Assembly (NCBI RefSeq): GCF_932526225.1
Contig: NC_064037.1
Location: forward strand, 13,219,703 to 13,283,702
Direction: 5' to 3'
DNA from: Nematostella vectensis
Lineage: Eukaryota > Cnidaria > Anthozoa > Actiniaria > Edwardsiidae
DNA length: 64,000 nucleotides
The notes below the pieces were generated by a model. It ran no database searches and had not been told where the DNA came from. It worked only from the letters and a program-made list of their open reading frames with translations. Below are positions 34,737-47,700 of the stretch, one piece after another. The first letter of the stretch is position 1. Each line of letters opens with the position of its first letter. A program made the position numbers and the translations under genes.

Positions 34737-37280
34737 GCCCTGTATATATCAGGTAACCCAAACAGCCCAGTATATGTTATCAGGTAACCCAAACAGCCCA
34801 GTATATGTTATCAGGTTACCTAAACAACCCAGTATATGTTATCAGATAACCCAAACAGCCCAGTATATGTTATCAGGTAACCCAAACAGCCCAGTATATG
34901 TTATCAGATTACCCAAACAGCCCAGTATATGTTATCAGGTAACCCAAACAGCCCAGTATATGGTATCAGGTAACCCAAACAGCCCAGTATATGCTATCAG
35001 GTTACCCAAACAGCCCAGTATATGCTATCAGGTAACCCAAACAGCCCAGTATATGTTATCAGGTAACCCAAACAGCCCAGTATATGCTATCAGGTAACCC
35101 AAACAGCCAGTATATGTTATCAGGTTACCCAAACAGCCCAGTATATGTTATCAGGTAACCCAAACAGCCCAGTATATGTTATCAGGTTACCCAAACAGCC
35201 CAGTATATGTTATCAGGTAACCCAAACAGCCCAGTATATGCTATCAGGTAACCCAAACAGCCCAGTATATGTTATCAGGTAACCCAAACAGCCCAGTATA
35301 TGCTATCAGGTTACCCAAACAGCCCAGTATATGCTATCAGGTAACCCAAACAGCCCAGTATATGCTATCAGGTAACCCAAACAGCCCAGTATATGCTATC
35401 AGGTAACCCAAACAGCCCAGTATATGCTATCAGGTAACCCAAACAGCCCAGTATATGTTATCAGGTTACCCAAACAGCCCAGTATATGTTATCAGGTAAC
35501 CCAAACAGCCCAGTATATGTTATCAGGTTACCCAAACAGCCCAGTATATGTTATCAGGTAACCCAAACAGCCCAGTATATGTTATCAGGTTACCCAAACA
35601 GCCCAGTATATGTTATCAGGTAACCCAAACAGCCCAGTATATGCTATCAGGTAACCCAAACAGCCCAGTATATGCTATCAGGTAACCCAAACAGCCCAGT
35701 ATATGCTATCAGGTAACCCAAACAGCCCAGTATATGCTATCAGGTAACCCAAACAGCCCAGTATATGTTATCAGGTTACCCAAACAGCCCAGTATATGTT
35801 ATCAGGTAACCCAAACAGCCCAGTAGATGTTATCAGGTAACCCAAACAGCCCAGTATATGTTATCAGGTAACCCAAACAGCCCAGTATATGTTATCAGGT
35901 AACCCAAACAGCCCAGTATATGTTATCAGGTAACCCAAACAGCCCAGTATATGCTATCAGGTTACCCAAACAGCCCAGTATATGCTATCAGGTAACCCAA
36001 ACAGCCCAGTATATGCTATCAGGTTACCCAAACAGCCCAGTATATGCTATCAGGTAACCCAAACAGCCCAGTATATATTTTCAGATAACCCAAACAGCCT
36101 AGTATATGTTACAGTGGCCGATCTAGGATTTAGAAAAGGGGGGGGGTGACCTTTTTGGCACTTTGTCGCGATTTTTTTTCAGATTTTAAGTAACCAATGT
36201 TACCAATTCTTCTACAAAATCTCGAGAATACTTTTATTTCCCCTGCTTTTGAATTACAGAGAACCATAAGCATAACAGCTCCTCCTCCTATTTTCGGGTG
36301 CAAAAGCATCAATCACAACACGATTTTGAAGGAATCCTGCCGGTGAGTTGTCAAAAAATCCCTGAAAAGCCCTTGGCAAGAATCCAGCATATTGCGTACT
36401 ATATTGCAGGCGTGGCAAATGACTAGATTGAGTGAATGAAGGCAGCATCCTTAATATTCGACATCCGGTGCTGACATAATTTAAAGCTATTCCCACTTAA
36501 CCTCCTTCCTCCTCCGAGCTCATTGGTGAGCTCATATGCCAATGCCCGCGGCAGTTGGTCAAGTCAATCTCATTTTTAGCCAGGGATTCTTGTATTGATG
36601 CTGCTAAAGCTTTGCCAGATGGACATGTTGATACGTTTCTCGCAGTTTCACTTTTCCTGTCCACTCTACTTACTATGTGAGAGCATAAACTTGCCGGTTG
36701 CGCTCCGTCTGTGTGGTAATATATACGAGTGCATATGTTTTTAGAGGAAGTTGGTAAAGTCTGACACTCGCAGAATACATTTTAAAGAATGCTAGATACA
36801 TATTTAAATCGATGTGTAGCGATGTCCGTCCCCTTCAACTGTTATAAAATTCTTACGCTTTTGCTATCCCTAGTGGGGTCCCACGGGTATCACAGGGATT
36901 TTAGAGCTTAGGGTTAGAAATTGCTTCGACTACTCCCAATGTGCTATCTATAAGGGTAAAAAAATGTTTTTGAAAAATGCTATCATCCCTTAGGGGGTTT
37001 AGGGCTTTTCTGTTCCGCCGGTCAGAACATTCTGAATCATAATTTATGCCATGTTTTGCCTAGTGCAGTGGCCTGGCTTTCTGTAGCGACCATTGTCTGG
37101 TTTTCGCCCAGTGAATAGCGTCGCGATAACATCGAATTCGGCTGTAACAATTAGAGACGATTTATGTTTATTTTCCAAAATGCTTTTTCTTTTCGTCCAA
37201 CAAGGGGGGGGGGGGGGGGGGGGGGGGGGTGGGGTCACCACCCCTGGATCCGCCACTGTGTTATCAGGTAACCCAAACAG
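34737..37280. repeat. 31-bp minisatellite split by a transposon
   Basis: About 44 units containing AACCCAAACAGCCCAGTATA and TGTTATCAGGT run to 36111. The array resumes for one unit at 37259-37280 after the element 36112-37258. Units alternate between TGTTATCAGG and TGCTATCAGG in blocks, suggesting higher-order duplication. No unique spacers are present. Confidence 0.95.
36112..37258. mobile_element. hAT-type non-autonomous element with 5-bp target duplication
   Basis: The left end is CAGTGGCCGATCTAGG. The right end read inversely is CAGTGGCGGATCCAGG. TGTTA flanks both sides, and removing the element plus one TGTTA restores an intact minisatellite unit. Poly-G blocks sit next to both ends with inverted GGGTGACC / GGTCACC. 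The interior contains a fragment related to 6726-6962. No transposase frame was recognised. CAGTGG termini with a 5-bp duplication fit the hAT5 group, which is an inference. Confidence 0.82.
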
Positions 37281-38769
37281 GTATATGTGGGGGCTCTTTA
37301 CACATCAGCCGTACATTCTCTACCAGCAATGGGCATAACCTTTCTACCAGACGGCACATGACTTCAAGATAAATCTCGCGTTTTATTTTTACTGTTAACA
37401 CAAATACAGTCTCCTGGACAGAGTCTAATCAATAACTTAAAAAACTATACAACGTTATCAGGACTACAAGGGTTAATATAATCGGTTTAAAAAATTCCAA
37501 GTTATAGCTAAACCCAGACATAGATTATTATTAGGCAGAATTATTTTACATTGAATTATATCCAATACGACTAGTATTAAAACAACTAGAATTATCACCA
37601 ATCTCATTTAAGGGCACATTATCCATCAAGGTTTAAAATTTCTAGGCAATTTTATACTTTAACTATTCAAGATTCTGTTTCATATCCGATAACCACAATT
37701 ACTATAAAACGCTGTGCGTTGTTAATGCCTGTAAGTCCGTGATGACCTTTGTCCTTCACCAGAATTATGCATTTTAAGGTGACCTCAAACAATTTTCGAG
37801 TAGCAAGCGAGAAAATATGATAAATATGTATAGTATTGAAATCTGTATTATAGCATTAAAACAATCTGGTCTCTCGATTTTTCTTGCTTCCAATCGATTA
37901 ATGGATTGTAGGTAATATTAACCCTAGAAGATCCTAACCATATGATGGTAACACACAACTCAAAACAACACTCAACACAACTCAAATAAATTCACCAAAC
38001 AAAGTATTATGATTAAATAGTAAAAAGGCCCAATGAAATCCACATAAATCGCAGTAAAACAGGGAATCAAATATTCAAAAATATATAATTAACACAAAAC
38101 ACCTTTTGGTAGAAACAGTGTTAAACTAAAAAGAACACTGATTGAATTTACATTTCTATCTATTTCTATTTCTAAGTGGTAGCTAAACGGCATCTCTATT
38201 TTAGCAGATTCTACAAAAAATTCATTAATCGAGCTAGACTGTAAGAAGAATTCTGGTTAAAAACTATATACATGCGTACACAAGTATCCTAGAATTATCT
38301 AGATGCATCGCCTAAATATGGTCGCTATCGCAAAAATGGAGCAAAAAACACTTTGGTCCATCTTTGATACTGTAAACGTGGACAGTTGCATTGTAAAACA
38401 TAAAAACACGCGTATATAATAAACTGCTCAGGAATAATACAAAGCGCGCCAGAAGGCAAGAAACTGCGCGAAGACGAGAGAGATAATATCCACATTAACA
38501 GTACAAGCAGTGTGTAACTACTAAATATTCTATATTTGAATTACTGTATTTCATATATTGTAAGGAATCGACCATTCAAGTTATTCAAATATTTTAGGGA
38601 GGGGTGAGTTCATTTGAGCTGTCATGTAATAGGGCTTTTCTCTTTGGATCCAACAATGCAAGAATTCATTTTACCCGAAGGGCATGCATGTTTCTTTATT
38701 TTTACTCCAAAAAGCGAACTCCCCCCCCTCCCCATTTCAAAAAATACTGATCGGTCTATAGGTAGGACT
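37281..38769. other. AT-rich intergenic region
   Basis: It lies between the 31-bp minisatellite and the 3' end of the coiled-coil gene. I see no open frame with family features, no RNA gene and no clear repeat. The 3' UTR of the coiled-coil gene should occupy the right-hand part. Confidence 0.5.
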
Positions 38770-41700
38770 TCACGAGGAGGCATCGATTATTTTTCGCTGC
38801 AGTGACGCATAAGCCCGCTCCAACTTCATGTTTTCCTGGAAAAAAAAAAACATGAATTATCATAGTTTTTACATTTCCAATGAGTATGTGATGTCTATGA
38901 TGTGATAGTCCATGGAAATAATGGCGCGATCGATAAAGCAATCCCAATATCATATTCGCTGCCAATGACACGATATGATAGTCGTTACCAATAATGGCGA
39001 CGACTGTTTTTGTATAAATCGAGTGTTGAGGACATCGTGTACCACTAGCATATCGCGGGCTCAAATCCTCTTCGTTTCCACCATTTTGCTGATTTCCTTG
39101 GCTTCATTAAAACACGTTTACTGGCACACTAAGGTTGTTTGCAAATCATTGTCGCATAACAATCACTGAATGAAGTCCTTACCTTTGTGGCATGAGTCAG
39201 CATCTTTTGTAGCTTCGTCATCTCCATCATCTTTTGGCTCAACATGGCGGAGTTTTGCTGCGCTCTTTGCTCTGAAACCTAAAGAACAGTAATCTTAATC
39301 AGCCCCGGGACATTTTTACAAGTACATGAGTTTTGTTGAAGGATAGAGACAGCACTAGTAGCCCATACCTGTAGAGCTTCTTGCAGCTTCTTTGTTTTTG
39401 CTGTCTCATCGAGATTATCAACCTGACAATAAAAAGCAGTTTGTACACGTTATTCAACCAGATATCGCTCGCTCACTGATCAGCGGAGATCACTGGGAAT
39501 CACTTGGTCAGCGATCACTGGAGATCATAGAGATCTCTTGACCACCGATTACAAGACATCAATTTTTCACAGATAATTTGAGATGAAACCAGTCATCGAT
39601 AACCGGGCACTCATATTTATGACGCTTGGTGACCGATCATCGGAGATTACTTGGTCACCGATAACAAGAGATCAATTGGCCATCGTTAATTGGATACCGC
39701 ATGGTTCAGGTTACAGGATACAGGCTTTCCCCTGCACTTGCAACAGGCTGTGCCCTATTTACCGAGTTGCTGTAGATACCGGTCTGACTGTTCTCTCTTT
39801 ACCAAGTTGCTGTAGATGCCAGTCTGACTGTTCTCTCTTTACCGAGTTGCTGTAGATGCTGGTCTGACTGTTCTCTCTTTACCGAGTTGCTCTAGATGAC
39901 GGTCTGACTGTTCTCTCTTTACCGAGTTGCTGTAGATGCTGGTCTGACTGTTCTCTAATTACTGAGTCGATGTAGATGCCGGTCTGACTGTCTCTCTTTA
40001 CCGAGTCGCTATAGATGCTGGTCTGACTGTTCTCTCTTTACCGAGTCGCTATAGATGACGGTCTGACTGTTCTCTCTTTACCGAGTCGCTATAGATGCCA
40101 GTCTGACTGTTCTCTCTTTACCGAGTCGCTATAGATGCCAGTCTGACTGTTCTCTCTTTACCGAGTCGCTATAGATGCTGGTCTGACTGTTCTCTCTTTA
40201 CCGAGTTGCTGTAGATGCTGGTCTGACTGTTCTCTAATTACTGAGTCGATGTAGATGCCGGTCTGACTGTTCTCTCTTTACCGAGTCGCTATAGATGACG
40301 GTCTGACTGTTCTCTCTTTACCGAGTTGCTGTAGATGCTGGTCTGACTGTTCTCTAATTACTGAGTCGATGTAGATGCCGGTCTGACTGTTCTCTCTTTA
40401 CCGAGTTGCTGTAGATGCTGGTCTGACTGTTCTCTCTTTACCGAGTCGCTATAGATGACGGTCTGACTGTTCTCTCTTTACCGAGTCGCTATAGATGCCA
40501 GTCTGACTGTTCTCTCTTTACCGAGTCGCTATAGATGCCAGTCTGACTGTTCTCTCTTTACCGAGTCGCTATAGATGACGGTCTGACTGTTCTCTTTTTT
40601 TTTACCGAGTCGCTATAGATGACGGTCTGACTGTTCTCTTTTTTTTACCGAGTCGCTATAGATGACGGTCTGACTGTTCTCTTTTTTTTTTACCGAGTCG
40701 CTATAGATGCTGGTCTGACTGTTCTCTCTTTACCGAGTCGCTATAGATGCCAGTCTGACTGTTCTCTCTTTACCGAGTCGCTATAGATGACGGTCTGACT
40801 GTTCTCTCTTTACCGAGTCGCTATAGATGACGGTCTGACTGTTCTCTCTTTACCGAGTCGCTATAGATGCCAGTCTGACTGTTCTCTCTTTACCGAGTCG
40901 CTATAGATGACGGTCTGACTGTTCTCTTTTTTTTTACCGAGTCGCTATAAATGACGGTCTGACTGTTCTCTTTTTTTTACCGAGTCGCTATAGATGACGG
41001 TCTGACTGTTCTCTTTTTTTTACCGAGTCGCTATAGATGCTGGTCTGACTGTTCTCTCTTTACCGAGTTGCTGTAGATGCTGGTCTGACTGTTCTCTAAT
41101 TACTGAGTCGATGTAGATGCCAGTCTGACTGTTCTCTCTTTACCGAGTCGCTATAGATGACGGTCTGACTGTTCTCTCTTTACCGAGTCGCTATAGATGA
41201 CGGTCTGACTGTTCTCTCTTTACCGAGTCGCTATAGATGCTGGTCTGACTGTTCTCTCTTTACCGAGTCGCTATAGATGACGGTCTGACTGTTCTCTCTT
41301 TACCGAGTCGCTATAGATGCCGGTCTGACTGTTCTCTCTTTACCGAGTCGCTATAGATGCCGGTCTGACTGTTCTCTCTTTACCGAGTCGCTATAGATGT
41401 CGGTCTGACTGTTCTCTCTTTACCGAGTCGCTATAGATGACGGTCTGACTGTTCTCTCTTTACCGAGTCGCTATAGATGCCGGTCTGACTGTTCTCTCTT
41501 TACCGAGTCGCTATAGATGACGGTCTGACTGTTCTCTCTTTACCGAGCTGCTGGAAATGCTGGTCTGACTATTCTCTCCTTATCGAGTCGCTATAGATGC
41601 CGGTATGACTGTTCTCTCTTTACCGAGTCGCTATAGATGCTGGTCTGACTGTTCTCTCCTTACCGAGCTGCTGGAAATGCTGATCTGACTATTCTCTCCT

Positions 41701-44700
41701 TACCGAGTCGCTATAGATGCTGGTCTGACTATTCTCTAATGTACTGAGTTGCTGTAGATGACGGTCTGACTGTTCTCTAATTACCGAGTTGCTGTAGATG
41801 CTGGTCTCACTGTTCTCTCCTTACCGAGCTGCTGGAAATGCTGGTCTGACTATTCTCTCCTTATCGAGTCGCTATAGATGCCGGTCTGACTGTTCTCTCC
41901 TTACCGAGCTGCTGGAAATGCTTATCTGACTATTCTCTCCTTATCGAGTCGCTATAGATGCTGGTCTGACTGTTCTCTAATGTACTGAGTTGCTGTAGAT
42001 GACGGTCTGACTGTTCTCTCCTTACGGACCGAGTCGCTATAGATGCTGGTCAGACTGTTCTCTAATTACTGAGTTGCTGTAGATGCTGGTCTGACTGTTC
42101 TCTAATTACCGAGTTGCTGTAGATGCTGGTCTGACTGTTCTCTCCTTACCGAGCTGCTGGAAATGCTGGTCGTACTATTCTCTTCTTTTCGAGTCGCTAT
42201 AGATGCTGGTCTGACTGTTCTCTCTTTACCGAGTTGCTGCAGATGGTGGTCTGATTGTTTTCTACTTACCGGTTCGCTGTAGATGCTGGTCTGACTGTTC
42301 TTCAATTATCAAGTCGCTATAGATGCTAGTCTGATTGTCCTCTCTTTACAAAGCCGCTATAGATGCTAATCTGACTGTTCTCTCTTTACCGAGTTGCTGC
42401 AGATGCTGGTCTGATTGTTCTCTACTTACCGAGTCGCTGTAGATGCTGGTCTGACTGTCGTTGAGTGAGTCACTGCGCATGCTCTCGTTCTGCGCGCGCA
42501 GCTGTTTAACACGGCCTTGCAGATGACGTAAGAGTTTTGTTGTACTATTGTCGTCCCCAGTCCTTGGGCTGGCGTTGTTCGAGCTCAAGCTAGTGCCTAG
42601 TCCACTAGTGTTTTCTTGAGGGGAGGAAATACCATTGAGACGGGGACTGTATGTAATCGAATTCTATAGCAGAATACAAAGGCTGTTTAGTATTTGGAAA
42701 GCTCTTTAGACGGATGGTTATATGAAGCCAGGGGGAACAAGTGAATGTGTAATGGGATTGGCGGGTGGTTGACTTACAACTCGTTTTGTGTCCCTCAATT
42801 CTCTCTCAAGTCGGTCAATCGTCTTTTGAAGCGACTAGGATTTAAACAAAAATTAATGGAACAAGTTCTTTCTTCACCGATCATTATTCTGAGCTATAAC
42901 AGAAATGTGCTAGATCCTCTGTGTATAATGTATGGCTTACCATTTTCTTTGTTTTACTATGTATACTCGCTTTGTATGCTGGATCCTCTGTGTATAATGT
43001 ATGGCTTACCATTTTCTCTGTTCTGCTCTGTATACTCGCTTTGTTGACTTCTTCCTGTAGTTGTCTCCTGAGTCGCGCAATCTCATCATCCTAGCGATTA
43101 AAATCAATACATGTTTGCATGTGACCAGTCACGTGCTCATTTGCACGTGTTCAGTGACGTGTCCATCAAAACTAGTTTGCACGTGTCCAGTCACGCGTTC
43201 AGTCACATGTCTATTAACACTAGTTTGCACGTGTCCGTTACCAGAAGTCTACACACATCCAAAAAACTCGTCATTTCAAAACTACGAAACATGTATAGGA
43301 TAGGATTTACATTGCGTTACCTTGTTTTTTATAGTTTTCTTGAAGAATGCCATTTGTTGTTGAGTTAGCTCTGAGCTTGGCTGTAGTTCAGAAACAACAA
43401 TAAAAGGTATTCAAATTCCAGACTATATACGCGAGTAATCGAGAAAATACAAGCCTCGTACCTCTGTTTTCACGGGCGTGTTCCGGTGGATCTCGAGATC
43501 TTTCCTTGCTTCAAGTAAGCTCTGTCTAAGCTCCGCATTACAGGAACGAAGATTTGCCTTAAGAGAAAAAAGGTCTTCAAGCACAGTATAAACGGAATGT
43601 ATATGCTGTTTTAAACCTCAGACTTAATTAGTAAGGGATTTAACACTTGCATAACTCTAGATTCTATAGTTACCAAGTTAGAAATCTAAGCTTATTTTGC
43701 ATCAGTCTCATATCAAACAATTATATCCTTTGGATAAGCATAGCCGTAGTACGGCATAGCATGGAGAATGTTGCAATGCACAGTACAGTATTATATGGGA
43801 AAACAATATGAAGGCACAACAAAACATGGCATAGTACAGCATACAGTAACATGGCATAGTACAGCAAAACATGGCATAGTACAGCAAAACACGGCATAGT
43901 ACAGCATTACATGGCATAGTAATGCAAAACATGGCATAGTACAGCAAAACATGGCATAGTACAGCAAAACATGGCATAGTACAGCAAAACATGGCATAGT
44001 ACAGCAAAACATGGCATAGTACAGCATTACATGGCATAGTACAGCATAACATGGCATAGTACAGCATAACATGGCATAGTACAGCAAAACATGGCATAGT
44101 ACAGCAAAACATGGCATAATACAGCATAACATGGCATAGTACAGCATTACATGGCATAGTACAGCAAAACATGGCATAGTACAGCAAAACATGGCATAAT
44201 ACAGCATAACATGGCATAGTACAGCAAAACATGGCATAGTACAGCATTACATGGCATAGTACAGCATAACATGGCATAGTACAGCAAAACATGGCATAGT
44301 ACAGCAAAACATGGCATAATACAGCATAACATGGCATAGTACAGCAAAACATGGCATAGTACAGCATAACATGGCATAGTACAGCAAAACATGGCATAGT
44401 ACAGCAAAACATGGCATAGTACAGCAAAACATGGCATAGTACAGCAAAACATGGCATTACACAGCATAACATGGCATAGTACAGCAAAACATGGCATAGT
44501 ACAGCATAACATGGCATAGTACAGCAAAACATGGCATTACACAGCATAACATGGCATAGTACAGTAAAACATGGCATAGTACAGCAAAACATGGCATTAC
44601 ACAGCATAACATGGCATAGTACAGCAAAACATGGCATAGTACAGCAAAACATGACATAGTACAGCAAAACATGGCATAGTACAGCAAAACATGGCATAAT

Positions 44701-47700
44701 ACAGCATAACATGGCATAGTACAGCATAACATGGCATAGTACAGCAAAACATGGCATAGTACAGCAAAACATGGCATAATACAGCATAACATGGCATAGT
44801 ACAGCAAAACATGGCATAATACAGCAAAACATGGCATAGTACAGCATTACATGGCATAGTACAGCATAACATGGCATAGTACAGCATAACATGGCATAGT
44901 ACAGCATAACATGGCATAGTACAGCATAACATGGCATTACACAGCATAACATGGCATTACACAGCATAACATGACATAGTACAGCAAAACATGGCATAAT
45001 ACAGCAAAACATGGCATAGTACAGCAAAACATGGCATTACACAGTATAGTATACTTACAAGGGCATCTCTGGTTGGGCTGCCTATTTTCGATCCGGGACT
45101 TTCACCATTAAAACTACTATTGGGTCTAATATTCATAAAAGAGAACAATTCAACAATGCGAAAATAACGGGTGCTTGGGGGTATCCTCATGGGCGTGGTG
45201 CTTGGGGATATTAACACATACCTGATGGGCGTGGTGTTAGGGGGTATTAACACATATCTGATGGGCGTCATGTTGGGGGATATAAACATATACCTGATGG
45301 GCGTGGTGCATGGGGGATATTAACACATACCTGATGGGTGCGTGTTGGAGGGTATAAACATATACCTGATAGGCGTGGTGCTTGGGGATATTAACAATAC
45401 CTGATGGGCGTGGTGTTAGGGGATATTAACACATACCTGATGGGCGTCGTGTTGGGGGATATTAACATATATCTGATGGGCGTGGTGTTGGGGGTATTAA
45501 CACATACCTGATGGGCGTGGTATTAGGGGATTTTCCTATTAGATTGGCCACACGTCGACACTCCTCGTTGATCTCCAAGACAGTGTCTCTCTCGACCTTG
45601 TCGGTGACGACAGTGAGCTAAAGTAAAGGAACAAGTTTTAGAGGTGTTTTTGTGTGATTTCATTGTGTTCATTGGTGCAGCGATAGTTCTCACCTCCTCG
45701 ATTTTGTCTTTAAGCCGGTTAATTTGTTCCTTGGATTCGGATCTCAGTTGTGCTACAGCGTTCACTTTCTCCTCTTGAGTTTGCAAGTGAAGCTGGCGGA
45801 ATTTCTCCATTTCCTAAAATAAATAAAACAACATGTAAATACCTACTTCCTTTCAAGAGTTGATTTTACCGGTTCTAGTTTACCGACGTATCCTTCCATC
45901 GATCACACATTCACAATCGGCTTGGAAAAGACTGTTTAAAATGTGGGATCGGCTCTTAATAGCTTTAGGGGTGGAAACCTGGCTCTCTGATGCATCCGTT
46001 GTGGCTTGGATCCAGTCTCGCAACCCTAGCTAGTGTCTATTTTTATTCATACTTTTCTAATAATCTCGCTAATGTTAACTGCGCGACAATATCGCAGCGC
46101 ACCTTAAATAGCATTCCAGATTATACTAATATTAAAGACGGACTAATTTTTAAAAAAAAATCATTCATTACTATGCCACAGGAAGCCCATAAAATATAGC
46201 CCCAATTCCAATACGTCAGAAATGCACATCACCAGACCCGGAGACGTTCAAGCATTCGGCAACTGGCTGTCACAGCGTCGTCGATCAGCGTCGTCGATCA
46301 GCGTCGTCGATTGACTTCAGAGACACTGCAGTACATTGTTAGAAACTTACCGTCTTGGGTCAACGGTAGCTAAACTTGACTGGGTAGTGGGGACTTGAAA
46401 TAGGTTTTTTTCTCTCACAATTTTGCGCAAAAGTACTCAAAGTGAATGGGTTAAGGTTGCCTGTACTTACCATTTTCATCTTGTGAAGTGCATTCTGTAG
46501 ATGCCGATGTCCTTGTCTCTCCTCCTCCAAGTCGTCGCGAAGTTGCCGTAACACGTCCTCGTAGTGTTGCCGCGTCTCGTCGAGTTTCTGGTTGAACCTC
46601 TCGCGCTCCTTGTCCATCGAATCGCGCTCCTTAGTCAACGCACTACGAATCTGAAAAAAAAAATTATTATCAATACCAACCGATGGGTCAGTACGCAGCT
46701 CTTACAAGCTGCAATTTGGTTGGGCAAATGAACAATATCCACACAAAGAACGAGAAGAATAGACACAAAAGAACTCCTTTGTAGAACAAAGATAATAGGA
46801 GACAAAACAGCTGCGTACTTACTCCAACCGATTCCCTTTTTTTTATTTAGAGAACTCGACCTTTGCACGTTCAACCTAAAGATGTTAAATGTAATTTGGT
46901 AAATTTGAATAAAATTCTTAAAACTTACATGCTCTTGTGCCTCGTTTCTGAGTTTTTCCCCAAGAAGTCGAGTCGCGTCTTCCTGCTGGCGGACCAATGA
47001 TCGAAGCATCTGGATTTCATCTTCTTTGTTCTGCAGTAAAGCAACAAACTAAATGCAACCAGACTTACAGTATAATGGCAGTCAGCTTGGGATAAATAAG
47101 AGTAGAATGAAAGAAGAGGCCAAACGCGGCTTACACTGAGAACTTATGTGACTTTTTGGGATGCAAAATCGCGCGAACTCCAGCTCTTTGCTCCAGCCTT
47201 GTCTTATTCAGAGCGCACAAATCAGCCAGAACGTTTCTATATCAGAAAGGACTTGTTTTGGTTGACGCCCTCTGGCGTCACGGCCTCATCCCATCGAGGT
47301 TGCCACACAAGCGGTCACGTGATCTCTTAGTGCAAGTCGACTGTCACCTTTTATTATTAGTGTTGTTTTGATGTCGTTGGTCACTTTTATTTTTTAAATG
47401 TTCCACGTTGAATGCAGAAACCTAACTAGTGACTTAAAACCAGAGTCGAAACTTGAAGCTTTGAGACATATATTCAAAACACATTTGGTATATATATAAG
47501 CATTAATCAGGATTCTTTACCTCGGGTTTAAACGCTTGCTTGGTGGGGCATACCTCTAGTATTTTACTTGATTCTTCAGCTTGACTAAAGCTCTTCTCGT
47601 CCAGCCGTCTTAACTCCTCGGTTTTGTCATCAAGATTCTAGGTACAACAAAAGAGTTTGATAAACAATCAATAAACACAGATAAAACAAGCATGTCCCCA

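Noticed and set aside
34633..35097. 154-codon frame (QTAQYMLSGNPNSPVY repeats)
   Set aside because: It is composed almost wholly of the 31-bp repeat and has no family features.
34737..36111. Regular 31-bp repeats that look like a CRISPR array
   Set aside because: Units are directly adjacent with no unique spacers, and the setting is an animal genome. This is a minisatellite.
36254..36496. 80-codon minus-strand frame inside the hAT-type element
   Set aside because: No transposase motif and too short. Probably chance.
43708..45027. 439-codon minus-strand frame rich in Cys/Met (CCTMPC repeats)
   Set aside because: It translates the 20-bp minisatellite (three units = 20 codons) within an intron of the coiled-coil gene.
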